Notes: a model not told the origin generated them from the letters alone. 64,000 nt of DNA from Sinorhizobium mexicanum (GCF_013488225.1 NZ_CP041239.1:62001-126000), one strand, 5' to 3'. Positions 1-9,563 are shown, numbered from the stretch's first letter. A program made the numbers and translations.

Positions 1-1509
1 CTTGCCTCTCCATTTGGTATCCAAGCATTCGCCGCAGACGGCGATACGTTGCGGATCGCGCTTAACAAGCCTGCAGGCAACCTTGACCTCAATAAGTACA
101 TCGCGGTCTGGGCCGTCCAAGCGATGATCTTCGAGCCGCTTGTCCGCTACGGGGAAGGCGGTCACATCGAACCCGCGCTCGCAGAGAGCTGGACTGTCTC
201 CGAAGACGGAAAGCTTCTGACCTTCAAGCTGCGCCAAGATATCAAGTTCAGCGACGGCACCCCGTTCGATGCTGACGCTGCGAAGTGGAATTTCGACCGC
301 TGGATCGGCAAGGAGGACAGCAGTTGGCTTCTGATTTCGGCAGCGCATGAGAAAACAGAAGTCGTCGATCAGTATACCATTTCGCTTCATCTCAAGCAGG
401 CCGTTCCGTCGGCGCTGCCGGAGCTGACAACGATCCGTCCGGTGCGTTTCCAAAGCCCCAACGCCACGAATCCCGATGGAAGCATGAAGGATCCGGTTGG
501 TACCGGTCCATGGGCTGTCACCAAGAACGATGCTACTGGGACCGAGTTGGTTCGCAATGATCTGTATTGGGGCCAAAAGCCGAGTTTCGACAAGGTAAGC
601 CTCGTTGTGATGCCGAACGCCCGGAGCCGTCTTGAAGCGCTCCGGGCTGGGCTGGTCGACATCATCGGCGGCGCATTTGTCGCGGCCATCTCGCCGCAGG
701 AGGCTTCCACCCTCGAAAGTTCAGGAACCGCTGTCATCAAGGAACTTGGAACTGACACGATGGTCCTCGGTTTCAATCCGGACCGGGTGATCATCCAGGA
801 TCCGTTGGTGCGGCAGGCGATCGGTCTTTGTCTGGACAAGACTGCTATATGCACCAAGTTGTTGCGCGGCTTCGCTACGCCGACTTCTAATCTCTTTCCG
901 GAAGTGATCCCCAATTCAGGCAAGCGCGTCCCAGTCTCGGGGCGCGACGTAGCCAAGGCGAAGGAGCTTCTCGATCAGGCCGGATGGAAAGGAGAGGGCG
1001 TTCGCCAGAAGGACGGAAGGCCGCTTTCTCTGGAATTGGTCATCTCCGAAGATGCAGTCGCGGGATCCAGGGCGCTCGGTGAGGTCATCCAGAACCAGGT
1101 CAAGGAAGCCGGGATCGATATTCAGCTCAAGCTCGTCGATCATGTCAGCCGTCATGATGACATTCCGCAGTTGAAGTATGACATGGCCCTCTTCATCTCG
1201 GCGGGTGCGCCCTACGATCCGCATTCATCCCTGACGACGTATTTCCTGAGCACCTACCGCACCGGAACTGACGGCAAGATGTTCATGGATGCTAAGAATC
1301 TCGATCCGCTCGTACTCGCTGCGCTCTCTGCAAGTGCCGCAGATGCGCCAGCCGCCTACCAGGCATTCTATGACTGGCTGGAAGATCACCATGCGATTGT
1401 GCCGATCTATCACGCATCGCGGATCTGGGCACATGGCGAACGAGTCAAGAACTTCCACATTCCGCCAACCGAGTACGAGATGCCCCACGAAGGCATCAGC
1501 TTGAGCTGA
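1..1509 (+). CDS. NikA/CntA-like family-5 ABC transporter substrate-binding protein (5' end missing)
   Basis: Periplasmic solute-binding protein of the peptide/nickel/opine family (SBP family 5). The frame is open from base 1, so the true start lies before the window; the first residues read like the end of a signal peptide with an AFAAD-type cleavage site. The body follows E. coli NikA closely by eye: EPLVRY near the start, SDGTPFDA, a RPVRF segment corresponding to the NikA RPFRF region, GTGPW, and GAPYDPHS near the C-terminus. About 500 residues are visible, normal for the family. It heads an operon with two permeases and two ATPases. Ligand is not proven: NikA relatives bind nickel-histidine or metal-opine complexes, but oligopeptide-type binding is also possible. 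The neighbouring amine/opine oxidase genes favour an organic amine or opine ligand (inference). Confidence 0.9.
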   Translation, partial: LASPFGIQAFAADGDTLRIALNKPAGNLDLNKYIAVWAVQAMIFEPLVRYGEGGHIEPALAESWTVSEDGKLLTFKLRQDIKFSDGTPFDADAAKWNFDRWIGKEDSSWLLISAAHEKTEVVDQYTISLHLKQAVPSALPELTTIRPVRFQSPNATNPDGSMKDPVGTGPWAVTKNDATGTELVRNDLYWGQKPSFDKVSLVVMPNARSRLEALRAGLVDIIGGAFVAAISPQEASTLESSGTAVIKELGTDTMVLGFNPDRVIIQDPLVRQAIGLCLDKTAICTKLLRGFATPTSNLFPEVIPNSGKRVPVSGRDVAKAKELLDQAGWKGEGVRQKDGRPLSLELVISEDAVAGSRALGEVIQNQVKEAGIDIQLKLVDHVSRHDDIPQLKYDMALFISAGAPYDPHSSLTTYFLSTYRTGTDGKMFMDAKNLDPLVLAALSASAADAPAAYQAFYDWLEDHHAIVPIYHASRIWAHGERVKNFHIPPTEYEMPHEGISLS

Positions 1510-1538
1510 TCGGTCAATCTCCCACGGAGGAAACAATC

Positions 1539-2477
1539 ATGGGACGTCTCGTGCTCCGGCGGATGCTGGGTGCAGTCACGTTGATTGCTATCGCTTCGAT
1601 CTTCTGCTTCATGCTCATCGCAACGTTCCCGGGGAACGTTGCGCTGGTCATCGCTGAGCAGAGATCGGCTACTGTCTCGACCGCGGTGGTTGAGCAGATC
1701 GAAAAAGAATATGGACTCCGCGACCCTCTCCTGGTGCGGTATGGCCGTTGGCTTGGTGAAACGGCAAGTGGCAATCTTGGACGGTCGCTTCGCACAAACG
1801 AGGACGTGGCCAGCACGCTGATGCAGCGCGCTGTGCCAACGGCGACCCTGATCATGTGCGGCGGCGTGTTTGCTCTGTTCTTCGGGCTGACACTCAGCTT
1901 CCTCGGCGCATTGTTCCCGAGAACGATCATCGACCGAGGGACCCGCGCAATAGCGCTGGTGGGAGCTTCCATGCCGAAGTTCTTCGTCGCAGCGCTGCTT
2001 GTCTATGCGTTCGGCGTGTTGTTGCGTGCCCTGCCTACCTTCGGGTTCGACGGCCCTGCATCCTGGATCCTTCCTGCCGTATCCATCGGCATCGTGCCCG
2101 GCGCCTTGATCAGCCGCGTAACGCGCGTTGCATTGGAGGAAGCGATGGCGCGTCCATATGTGACAACCGCCATCAGCAAGGGGCTAAGCCGCACGAGGAT
2201 ACTCATCGTCGATGCTCTTCCCAATGTGTTGCCCGTGGCAGTCAACGCCTTCGGCATCCACTTTGCCTACATGGTACAGGCAGCGATCGTCATCGAGCCG
2301 ATCTTCGCCTGGCCGGGTGTCGCATCATACTTCGTCGATGCAGCCCGCTTCCGGGACTACGTCGTGCTCCAGTCGAGCCTTCTGATGTTCTCGATCTTTT
2401 TCATCCTGGTGAACCTTGTCGTCGATCTGGTCGTGCTGACCATCGATCCCAAGCAGCGCCGACCACGGAGGGCGTGA
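1539..2477 (+). CDS. ABC transporter permease, DppB/NikB type
   Basis: Inner-membrane permease of the dipeptide/nickel ABC class, 312 residues, usual length. It starts 29 bases after the binding-protein stop and has a GGAGG ribosome site (cacggaggaaac) before ATG. It shows an N-terminal membrane helix (residues about 8-30), a periplasmic stretch, then five further hydrophobic segments. The cytoplasmic loop with EEAMARPYVTTAISKGLS is the EAA-type motif that docks on the ATPases. Its stop overlaps the next start (TGATG), so the two permeases are translationally coupled. Family assignment is firm, substrate is not. Confidence 0.92.
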   Translation: MGRLVLRRMLGAVTLIAIASIFCFMLIATFPGNVALVIAEQRSATVSTAVVEQIEKEYGLRDPLLVRYGRWLGETASGNLGRSLRTNEDVASTLMQRAVPTATLIMCGGVFALFFGLTLSFLGALFPRTIIDRGTRAIALVGASMPKFFVAALLVYAFGVLLRALPTFGFDGPASWILPAVSIGIVPGALISRVTRVALEEAMARPYVTTAISKGLSRTRILIVDALPNVLPVAVNAFGIHFAYMVQAAIVIEPIFAWPGVASYFVDAARFRDYVVLQSSLLMFSIFFILVNLVVDLVVLTIDPKQRRPRRA

Positions 2478-3361
2478 TGTTGCCAATCGCTCAAGCTTTC
2501 AAACGGATCATTCGCGTCGGCTGGCCAGCACTTGCCCTTGTCGGGATCTTCCTCCTCGCGGGCATCTTCGCTCCTGTTATCGCACCTTACGACCCCTCTG
2601 CCCAAGATCTCATGATGAGCAACGAAGGCATGTCGTGGGCCCATCTCCTCGGCACCGACAACCTCGGCCGGGACACCGCAAGCCGCCTGCTGATGGGCGC
2701 GCAGACGACATTGTTCGCTGTGACGACCGTCGTCATCCTCGCATTAATGATAGGGGTGACGATCGGATCGATCGCAGGCTTTGTGGGCGGAATCGTCGAT
2801 GAGGTTATCATGCGCTTCGTCGACTTCGGTCTGAGCATCCCAAGCAATATCGTGGCACTGTCGGTTATCGGCGTCTTCGGGCCATCCTACGGCAACATGA
2901 TCATCGCGCTGACGATCGCATGGGTTCCGAGCTATGCGCGACTGAGCCGTGCGACCGTCGCTGCCACTGTCCACCAACCTCATATCGAGAGCCTGTGGGT
3001 GCTTGGGGCAAGCAACACGCGGATCCTCTGTCGGCACCTGATCCCGACCGCAGTTGCAGCAGTGCTCGTCTATGCAAGCGCGGACGCCGGAATCCTGGCG
3101 CTGACAATCGCAACCTTGTCCTTCCTCGGACTCGGCGTGCAGCCCCCGATGGCGGAATGGGGACAGATGCTGGTTGATGCGCTTCCCTACATCGAGGAAA
3201 GTCCGAGACAGGTTATCCTGCCGGGTATCGCACTCACGATCATGGTCACTGGATTCAACTTGCTCGGTGAGGGGCTGGCTCTCGCCAAGGCTCCCAGGCG
3301 CTTGAGCTGGAAGCTCCTGCGCCTGCGCCGTGAAGTTGTTGCCAAGGAGGTCAACGCATGA
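2477..3361 (+). CDS. ABC transporter permease, DppC/NikC type
   Basis: Second membrane subunit of the same importer, 294 residues. An open frame extends upstream to 1856, but the ATG at 2477 overlaps the previous stop and begins a normal DppC N-terminus with a membrane helix at about residues 14-36. Family landmarks are APYDPSAQD after the first helix, HLLGTDNLGRD, an EAA-like loop (ESLWVLGASNTRIL), and a C-terminal LSFLGLGVQPPMAEWG, all typical of DppC/NikC. Its stop overlaps the next gene (ATGA at 3358-3361). Confidence 0.92.
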   Translation: MLPIAQAFKRIIRVGWPALALVGIFLLAGIFAPVIAPYDPSAQDLMMSNEGMSWAHLLGTDNLGRDTASRLLMGAQTTLFAVTTVVILALMIGVTIGSIAGFVGGIVDEVIMRFVDFGLSIPSNIVALSVIGVFGPSYGNMIIALTIAWVPSYARLSRATVAATVHQPHIESLWVLGASNTRILCRHLIPTAVAAVLVYASADAGILALTIATLSFLGLGVQPPMAEWGQMLVDALPYIEESPRQVILPGIALTIMVTGFNLLGEGLALAKAPRRLSWKLLRLRREVVAKEVNA

Positions 3362-4368
3362 TGACCAACATCAACCCAAAGCCCTTGCTTCGAGTCGAGA
3401 ACCTCTCGGTTACCCTGCATACCGAATCCATGTCCATCCGGCCTGTCCGCAACGTCAGCTATGACGTGCATGCCGGAAGGACTGTCGCCATCGTCGGCGA
3501 AAGCGGTAGCGGCAAGACCGTAATGAATATGGCGCCACTCGGCCTGTTGCCTGCGGGTGTCACCTCCGATCTCGACGGAAACGTAGAGTTCGCCGGACAG
3601 AACCTCCTCAGTCTTCGTGAAAGTGAGATGAGGAGTGTTCGCGGCGGGAAGATCGGCGTTGTCTTTCAGGATCCACTTAGCGCGCTTAATCCAGCGCGGA
3701 AAATCGGCTATCAGATTACTGAAGTCATTGAACATCACAAAGGTCTGACTGCCAAGTCCGCTGAGAAGCTGGCGATTGATCTGCTTGGCCTTGTCGGGAT
3801 CCCTGATCCTGCGTCCAAGTTCTACCAGTATCCTCATGAGCTGTCGGGTGGCATGCGCCAGCGTGTCGTGATCGCCAGCGGCATCTCGGCTGAACCGTCT
3901 CTTCTGGTTGCCGATGAACCGACGACAGCGCTCGATGTGACGGTTCAGGCTCAGATCGTTTGTCTTCTTCAGGATCTCCAAAAGAGACTCGGCATGGCTA
4001 TCGTCCTGGTGACGCATGATATCGGCGTCGTTTCAGGAATGGCTGACGATCTGGTCGTCATGTATGCAGGTTCCGTCGTGGAAAAGGGGCCTGCGTTCGA
4101 CATCCTGACGGCTCCCAAGCATCCCTACACGAAGGCGCTGCTCGCATCCGTTCCGCGCTTGAACGCGGCTGTCGGATCACCCTTCCGCGGTCTAGCGGGC
4201 CTGCCGCCGGATCTTTCCAAAAAGCTGAACGGATGTGCCTTTTACGAACGATGCGAGTTCGCGATGCCGTCGTGCGCATACAAGCGACCGTTGCTGCAGC
4301 AGGTTGGGCCGACACGTTATGCGGCGTGCCCGCTCGCCGAATCTGCAGTCCTAGAGGTCGCGGAGTAA
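3358..4368 (+). CDS. ABC transporter ATP-binding protein, DppD/NikD type
   Basis: Cytoplasmic ATPase of the importer, 336 residues. Walker A is GESGSGKT (about residue 48), the Q-loop lies in [12 protein letters not shown], the signature is LSGGMRQRV, Walker B is [12 protein letters not shown], and the H-loop is VTHD. The C-terminal oligopeptide-transporter extension carries the cysteine-rich segment ([14 protein letters not shown]) usual for DppD/OppD proteins. It overlaps the upstream permease by four bases (ATGA) and ends four bases before the partner ATPase. Confidence 0.93.
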   Translation: MMTNINPKPLLRVENLSVTLHTESMSIRPVRNVSYDVHAGRTVAIVGESGSGKTVMNMAPLGLLPAGVTSDLDGNVEFAGQNLLSLRESEMRSVRGGKIGVVFQDPLSALNPARKIGYQITEVIEHHKGLTAKSAEKLAIDLLGLVGIPDPASKFYQYPHELSGGMRQRVVIASGISAEPSLLVADEPTTALDVTVQAQIVCLLQDLQKRLGMAIVLVTHDIGVVSGMADDLVVMYAGSVVEKGPAFDILTAPKHPYTKALLASVPRLNAAVGSPFRGLAGLPPDLSKKLNGCAFYERCEFAMPSCAYKRPLLQQVGPTRYAACPLAESAVLEVAE

Positions 4369-4372
4369 AACT

Positions 4373-5347
4373 ATGCTGACAATCAATAACCTGACAACGA
4401 CTTTCCAAGACCGAGCAACCGGTCAATATGTCAATGCCTGTGACGACGTCTCGCTGACCATAGGAGAGGCGGAGATTGTGGGTCTCGTCGGTGAATCCGG
4501 ATGCGGGAAATCAACGCTCGGCCGCACCATTGTAGGGCTTGAGCGCGCGAATGGTGGCAGGATCGATTTCAACGGAACGAACTTACTTTCTGTCTCCATG
4601 ATGAAGCGCCGGAGACTTGGTCGAGGAATCCAATACGTTTTCCAGGATCCGTATTCCGCACTCAATCCGCGGCAGACGATAGGGCAACTGCTCGATGAAG
4701 CGCTTATCATTAGCGGCGAGAGCAACTCGGCTGGACGGGTGGCGAGAGCGAAAGAGCTGCTTTCGGATGTTGGTCTGCCGCACAATGTGATCGAGCGCTA
4801 TGCGCGTGAACTGTCCGGCGGTCAGCGCCAGCGTGTCTGTATCGCGCGATCGCTCGTCGTCAATCCCAAGGTGCTGATCTGCGACGAGCCTGTAAGCTCG
4901 CTGGACGTATCGATCCGCGCCCAAGTCATGAACCTGTTTCTGCGGCTGCGGGACGAAAAGGGCGTGTCACTGCTCTTCATCGCGCATGATCTTGCGATCG
5001 TTCGACAGGCGGCTTCGAGGATCTACGTGATGTATCTCGGGAAGATCGTAGAGGAGGGGCCGAGCGAGCAGCTCTATGCCACGCCTCTCCACCCCTACAC
5101 ACAGTCGCTGCTGGGTGCCGTCCCTGACCCTGACCCGCGGATCGAGCGTCATCGGGGGCGCATCATCCTGGAGGGCGATGTGCCAAGTCCGGCAAATCCA
5201 CCGAGCGGCTGCCGGTTCCGCACAAGGTGCCCGGCACGGCAAGCGATATGTGCCACGACACCCCAAAACGTCTCGGTCAGGGGCGCGCAAACCGCCGCTT
5301 GCCACTTCGCCGGACAAATCCAACTCAAACCAGCATTGGTCGCCTGA
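4373..5347 (+). CDS. ABC transporter ATP-binding protein, DppF/NikE type
   Basis: Second ATPase of the heterodimeric motor, 324 residues. Walker A GESGCGKS, Q-loop YVFQDPYSALNP, signature LSGGQRQRV, Walker B VLICDEPVSSLD and H-loop IAHD are intact, and the C-terminal extension has the cysteine cluster (CRFRTRCPARQAIC). With 3358-4368 it completes a five-part importer. RidA follows after nine bases, suggesting one transcript from the importer into the catabolic genes. Confidence 0.93.
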   Translation: MLTINNLTTTFQDRATGQYVNACDDVSLTIGEAEIVGLVGESGCGKSTLGRTIVGLERANGGRIDFNGTNLLSVSMMKRRRLGRGIQYVFQDPYSALNPRQTIGQLLDEALIISGESNSAGRVARAKELLSDVGLPHNVIERYARELSGGQRQRVCIARSLVVNPKVLICDEPVSSLDVSIRAQVMNLFLRLRDEKGVSLLFIAHDLAIVRQAASRIYVMYLGKIVEEGPSEQLYATPLHPYTQSLLGAVPDPDPRIERHRGRIILEGDVPSPANPPSGCRFRTRCPARQAICATTPQNVSVRGAQTAACHFAGQIQLKPALVA

Positions 5348-5356
5348 GGAACAAAC

Positions 5357-5713
5357 ATGAATACCCGTTACATTGAGCCGACTGCGAACTTCCATCGCGC
5401 AGTCGTGAAGGATAGCCTTGCCTTCATTTCCGGGCTCGTCGCTGACGACGGCAATGCATCCGTGGAAATCCAGACCGATCAGGTCCTGAGCAAATTAGAG
5501 CGGCAACTACAGGTGATCGGATCTGGCTTGGACGATGTGCTGTCCGCGACGATCTTCTTGACCGACATGTCGAAGAAGCCTGCGATGAACGAAGTCTGGA
5601 GAAAAAGATTCACGCCAGACCGGCTTCCGGCCCGCGCCACGATTGGTGTGAGCGATCTCGACGGTCCGTACCTGATTGAAGTGACCGCGATCGCGGTTTG
5701 CAAAGGAGGCTGA
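5357..5713 (+). CDS. RidA family protein (enamine/imine deaminase)
   Basis: A 118-residue YjgF/YER057c/UK114-family protein, full length. RidA proteins hydrolyse reactive enamine/imine intermediates to keto acids and ammonia in the cytosol. Family landmarks are FISGLVADDG, SATIFLTDM, and PARATIGVSDL with the conserved arginine, followed by a C-terminal acidic position (IEVTAIA). Its place between an importer and an amine-oxidising flavoprotein complex fits a role in clearing the imine made by that complex; this is inference, though RidA beside amino-acid oxidases is common. The stop at 5711-5713 sits between the ribosome site and start of the next gene. Confidence 0.9.
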   Translation: MNTRYIEPTANFHRAVVKDSLAFISGLVADDGNASVEIQTDQVLSKLERQLQVIGSGLDDVLSATIFLTDMSKKPAMNEVWRKRFTPDRLPARATIGVSDLDGPYLIEVTAIAVCKGG

Positions 5714-5715
5714 TC

Positions 5716-6027
5716 GTGTTCTCTCGTTCAATGGCTTTCGACGATCGCAGAAGGCTCACTCTGACCATCGATGACCAGCAGGTAGAGTGCTTCGAGGGCG
5801 ATACGGTTGCGGGCGTCGTCATGCTCGCGAACACGACACCGTACCGACGCAGTTCGGTAACGGGCGAGGCGAGGGCGCCTCTGTGCATGATGGGCATCTG
5901 CTTTGAATGCCTTGTCGAAATCGATGGGGTTCCCAACCAGCAAGGCTGCCTCAGGCCTGTGGAGGCAGGGATGGTGGTTCGTCGCCAGCTTTCTATCCAT
6001 AACCCTGCGCGGGAGAACGTCGCATGA
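5716..6027 (+). CDS. small [2Fe-2S] subunit of an opine/hydroxyproline-type dehydrogenase
   Basis: Small iron-sulfur protein of the HcnA / D-hydroxyproline dehydrogenase gamma / opine-oxidase small-subunit class, about 103 residues. The start is GTG at 5716, chosen because AAAGGAGG lies just upstream at 5702-5709; an earlier in-frame TTG at 5698 would include that site. The ferredoxin-like core shows C-x4-C-x2-C spacing in CMMGICFEC followed by a further cysteine in NQQGC, the expected cluster ligands. It overlaps the next gene by four bases. It should pass electrons from the flavoprotein subunits to the respiratory chain (family knowledge). Confidence 0.85.
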   Translation: MFSRSMAFDDRRRLTLTIDDQQVECFEGDTVAGVVMLANTTPYRRSSVTGEARAPLCMMGICFECLVEIDGVPNQQGCLRPVEAGMVVRRQLSIHNPARENVA

Positions 6028-7439
6028 CGATAAGCGATCTTTGCGTGATCGGCGGTGGCCCAGCGGGGATGGTGGCAGCCACGCTGGCGGCGAACAGCGG
6101 TCTGGACGTCACTCTCCTGGACGAGCGACCGACCGCAGGTGGTCAGATCTACCGCGGATTGGTCGGTGGACCATTCCAGAATAGTCGAATTCTCGGGGCC
6201 GACTATTCGCGGGGCACGGCGATCATCGAGGCGTTCGCCAATGCCAGGCTCGATCGGCGGTTCGAAACGTCGGTCTGGAGAATCGACGCCGAGGATGATG
6301 CGTTCGCGGTGAACTTTTCCAGCAAGGGAAAGTCATGGCGAAAGAAATTCAAGAAGCTGATCCTCGCGACGGGTGCAATGGAGCGCTCTGTACCCTTCGA
6401 AGGCTGGACACTCCCTGGCGTCATGAACATAGGAGCAGCACAGCTACTCCTCAAAACGTCAGGCATTGTGCCCAAGGGAAGGTTGATATTGGCCGGAAAC
6501 GGCCCTCTCTTGCTACTCTTCGCAGCTCAACTTTCGAAACTGGATGTGAAGCCGGCGGCCATCCTTGATACAGCTCCGGAGGTTTCGATCTTGCAGGCCG
6601 CCGTCAGGAACTGCGGCGGATTGTTCGCGAATTTCGATAAGGTTGCTAAAGGCCTTGCGCTCATCCGCAGCCTCAAGCGATCGGGTGTCCCAGTCATACG
6701 TCGGGTAACCGATCTCAAAGCCAAAGGAGATGGAAGAGTTCAATCCCTGGAATTCGTTGCCGAGGCCGGAGCTCGGGTAATGAACGTCGATCATCTCCTG
6801 GTGCACGAAGGGGTTATCCCAAACACCCAGATAACTCGTGCCTTGAAATGCCGTCATGAATGGGATCCTGTTCAACGATGCCTCCGGCCGGTGCTTGATG
6901 AACACGGCGAGACGTCACTTGGCGGCGCCTTCGTTATCGGTGATGCAATGGCAATCAATGGCGCTACCGCTGCACCAGCCAGCGCTGAGATCGCGGTCGC
7001 GCGCGTGATGGAGCAATTGGGCCGGAAAACCGACAACGGAAAGCGAATTGCCCGAACCCGTCAGAAGCTTCGCAAGGAACAGGCCTTCCGACCGTTTCTT
7101 GATGCAATCTACCAGCCTGGGCTCGCGGCGGCATCGGTAAGCGACGATACCATTGTATGTCGCTGCGAGAGCGTCAGCGGCGCCGATCTCAGGCAAGCTA
7201 TCAGTGACGGCGCTGTTGGCCCATCACAGGCGAAGGCGTTCACCCGGTGCGGAATGGGCGCGTGCCAGGGTAGAGTGTGCGGATCAGTGGTCTCGCAGGT
7301 CATCGCTGAAGCGATCAATCGACCCGTCGGCGACATAGATGCATACAGCGTCAGATTCCCACTCAAACCCGTTCCGGTGCGCGAGATCGCGGCCTGCAAA
7401 GATCTCGATACTCAGGAGGACCACCATCATGTTGCATGA
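6024..7439 (+). CDS. FAD/NAD(P)-dependent oxidoreductase, HcnB/OoxA-like, with C-terminal BFD-type [2Fe-2S] domain
   Basis: A 471-residue alpha subunit of the three-component amine/opine/D-hydroxyproline dehydrogenase family. The N-terminal dinucleotide site is VIGGGPAGM; a second binding region follows (LILAGNGPLLLLFAAQL), then GGAFVIGDA. From about residue 375 a bacterioferritin-associated-ferredoxin-like module has the cluster cysteines in VCRCES and CGMGACQGRVC. The gene overlaps both neighbours, with the next start lying 11 bases before its stop. Known relatives are HcnB of cyanide synthase and the octopine/nopaline oxidase A subunits; absence of any sign of a cyanide cluster and presence of RidA and an importer favour a catabolic role. 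Confidence 0.88.
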   Translation: MTISDLCVIGGGPAGMVAATLAANSGLDVTLLDERPTAGGQIYRGLVGGPFQNSRILGADYSRGTAIIEAFANARLDRRFETSVWRIDAEDDAFAVNFSSKGKSWRKKFKKLILATGAMERSVPFEGWTLPGVMNIGAAQLLLKTSGIVPKGRLILAGNGPLLLLFAAQLSKLDVKPAAILDTAPEVSILQAAVRNCGGLFANFDKVAKGLALIRSLKRSGVPVIRRVTDLKAKGDGRVQSLEFVAEAGARVMNVDHLLVHEGVIPNTQITRALKCRHEWDPVQRCLRPVLDEHGETSLGGAFVIGDAMAINGATAAPASAEIAVARVMEQLGRKTDNGKRIARTRQKLRKEQAFRPFLDAIYQPGLAAASVSDDTIVCRCESVSGADLRQAISDGAVGPSQAKAFTRCGMGACQGRVCGSVVSQVIAEAINRPVGDIDAYSVRFPLKPVPVREIAACKDLDTQEDHHHVA

Positions 7440-8550
7440 AACCGACGTCGCCGTCATCGGTGGCGGTCTTGTTGGGATCGCGATTGCGTATGGGCTGGCG
7501 AACCAGAAGGTCTCGTCGATAGTGCTGGATGAGGGCGACGGCGCCATTCGGGCGAGTCGTGGGAACTTCGGATTGGTATGGGTTCAGGGCAAGGGTCTTC
7601 TGCTGAAGGAATATACACCTTGGGCGATGAAGGCCGCCGAGTACTGGCCCGAGTTGGCAGAGAGGCTGATGTCGGAAACATCGATCGACGTCGGTCTTAT
7701 GCAGACTGGCGGGTTGTTTTTCTGCAAAACGCCAGAAGCATTGGCGCAGCGTGTCGCCGATATGGCTCAGGTTAAGGCGCAGTTCGGAGGTGAGTACAAC
7801 TACGACATTCTCGACAATGCGGGCGTCCGGAAGATGGTCCCCGAAATCGGGCACACTATCGCAGGAGCAAGTTACTCCGACTACGACGGTCAAGCCAATC
7901 CAATCCGACTCCTGAGAGCATTTCACAGGGCATACGGCGCCCTCGGGGGAACGTACCTTGCGAACAATGGCGTGCTGGGAATCCGCCATGTCGAAGGTAA
8001 GTTCGAGGTCCGGACCACGGACGGCATCGTGAGAGCGCAGCGCATCGTGTTGTCCGCGGGCTTGGGCAACGTCAAGCTTGGCGACATGCTGGGCGTCGAA
8101 ATACCGATACGTCCCATGCGAGGGCAGATCATGGTCACGGAACGTCTGCCTCAGATGTTCGGTCTCGCGATGGAGCAGGTCCGGCAGACCGACGATGGCA
8201 CGCTCCTTATTGGAACCAGTTGGGAGGATGTCGGCTTTGACCTCAGCACCACGGACGAGACCAGTCGCCGGATCGCGAATGATGCCATCGACTTCTTCCC
8301 GTTTCTGGCTGATGTGAAGATCATCAGGACATGGGCGGCACTGCGAATCCTTTCGCCGGATGCTTCACCCATTTACGACGAGTTGGTCCCCGGCGCCTTC
8401 CTCGTGACCTGCCATAGCGGAGTGTCGCTCGCCGCGATCCACGCCTTTGAGAGCGCGAAATGGATCGTTGAAGGCGCCGTTCCACAATCGATGGAAGCGT
8501 TTGGATTGAAGCGTTTTGCCAAGACAAAGCGGCCCCAACTCGTCGCCTAG
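7429..8550 (+). CDS. DAO-family FAD-dependent oxidoreductase (catalytic subunit, HcnC/OoxB/D-hydroxyproline dehydrogenase beta type)
   Basis: Catalytic flavoprotein of the D-amino-acid-oxidase fold, 373 residues from ATG 7429. This start is preferred over an upstream in-frame codon at 7339 because AGGAGG lies at 7414-7419 and the FAD motif VIGGGLVGIAIAYGLA begins at residue 8. Other landmarks are GNFGLVWVQGKG, RPMRGQIMVTERL and a C-terminal GAFLVTCHSGVSLA. It should oxidise a secondary amine or imino acid and pass electrons through the two upstream subunits (family knowledge). Substrate unknown; an opine, an opine-type metallophore or hydroxyproline isomer are candidates from context. Confidence 0.87.
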   Translation: MLHETDVAVIGGGLVGIAIAYGLANQKVSSIVLDEGDGAIRASRGNFGLVWVQGKGLLLKEYTPWAMKAAEYWPELAERLMSETSIDVGLMQTGGLFFCKTPEALAQRVADMAQVKAQFGGEYNYDILDNAGVRKMVPEIGHTIAGASYSDYDGQANPIRLLRAFHRAYGALGGTYLANNGVLGIRHVEGKFEVRTTDGIVRAQRIVLSAGLGNVKLGDMLGVEIPIRPMRGQIMVTERLPQMFGLAMEQVRQTDDGTLLIGTSWEDVGFDLSTTDETSRRIANDAIDFFPFLADVKIIRTWAALRILSPDASPIYDELVPGAFLVTCHSGVSLAAIHAFESAKWIVEGAVPQSMEAFGLKRFAKTKRPQLVA

Positions 8551-8621
8551 GGCAAACAAACAGCTTTTGTTTTATCATCGCAGTTCGTAAGTTGACCGGA
8601 CGCTATGCTATGTGAGGTCAG

Positions 8622-9563
8622 ATGCGAAAGGATTTTTCGCTCCGCGAGGTCGAAGCTTTTGCCGCCGTAATGCGGCACGGCACGGTCACTAAGGCGGCTG
8701 ATTTCCTTGACATCGCCCAGCCGGGGGTGAGCAAGCTTTTGGCACAGTTCGAGTCAAAAGCTGGCTTCACGGTTTTCGTCCGACAGAAGCAGCGTCTGAT
8801 CCCCACGCCTGAAGCGCTCACCCTCTATGCCGAAGTCGAGCGGTCGCTCGTCTCGGTCCGCGAGATTTCCCGTGTGGCTCGCGATATTGGTGATCTGCGG
8901 ACGGGACGATTGAAGATCGGTGTCTTGCCTGCCTTGGGAAGCGGCCTTGTGCCAAAGATCGTTCACGACTTCCTGTCTCAGCATCCGACTGTATCCGCTA
9001 CCTTGAACATTCGGTCGACTCAGACACTGATTGAGTGGGCCGGCCGCAATCAAATTGACCTCGCAATTGGCGTAACTTCGCAGATCGAGAATCCTGCCAT
9101 TGTCAGACGTCAGCTTCCCCCAGTCCCGATCGTCTGCGTCATGCCAAAGGACCATATTCTAGCGATAGCAGAAGTCGTGCGCCTAAAGGATTTAGAAGCC
9201 ACCCCTTTTGTGTCGCTCTTGCCTTCCGATCCTCTCTCGATCCAGCTCGAGCAACATGCAGCGATGGAAGGAGTTCGACTTTCAGCGAGGATAGAAACAA
9301 ATCTTGCCAGCGCGGCCATTGCATTCGCTTCTCTCGGATCGGGGGTCACAGTAATCGACTTTCTCTCGACCCAGGCAACCCACCTTGCAGGTATGGTTGT
9401 CAAGCCCTTCGAACCCAATCTTTCCATCAGCTACAGCATCTATCGTCAGCGAGGCGAAAAACTCTCGGCGATCGCAAGCGCGTTTATCGAGCATGCCATT
9501 GCCGAATTGAGTCGAACGATTGCGGAGACCGCAACACTGCGAAGACCTTGTAATACTCCGTAA
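8622..9563 (+). CDS. LysR-family transcriptional regulator
   Basis: A 313-residue LysR regulator: N-terminal winged helix (LREVEAFAAVMRHGTVTKAADFL, residues about 6-65, with QPGVSKLLAQFE as recognition helix) followed by a periplasmic-binding-protein-like effector domain. It lies 71 bases after the dehydrogenase gene on the same strand and is closed by a terminator that overlaps its stop codon, so it may be the last gene of the transport/oxidation operon or have its own promoter in the AT-rich gap (gcaaacaaacagcttttgttt region, 8551-8575). Probable control of the upstream genes is inference. Confidence 0.9.
   Translation: MRKDFSLREVEAFAAVMRHGTVTKAADFLDIAQPGVSKLLAQFESKAGFTVFVRQKQRLIPTPEALTLYAEVERSLVSVREISRVARDIGDLRTGRLKIGVLPALGSGLVPKIVHDFLSQHPTVSATLNIRSTQTLIEWAGRNQIDLAIGVTSQIENPAIVRRQLPPVPIVCVMPKDHILAIAEVVRLKDLEATPFVSLLPSDPLSIQLEQHAAMEGVRLSARIETNLASAAIAFASLGSGVTVIDFLSTQATHLAGMVVKPFEPNLSISYSIYRQRGEKLSAIASAFIEHAIAELSRTIAETATLRRPCNTP

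Noticed and set aside
1856..2476. N-terminal extension of the second permease frame
   Set aside because: The upstream part is an out-of-frame reading of the first permease; true start is ATG 2477 overlapping its stop.
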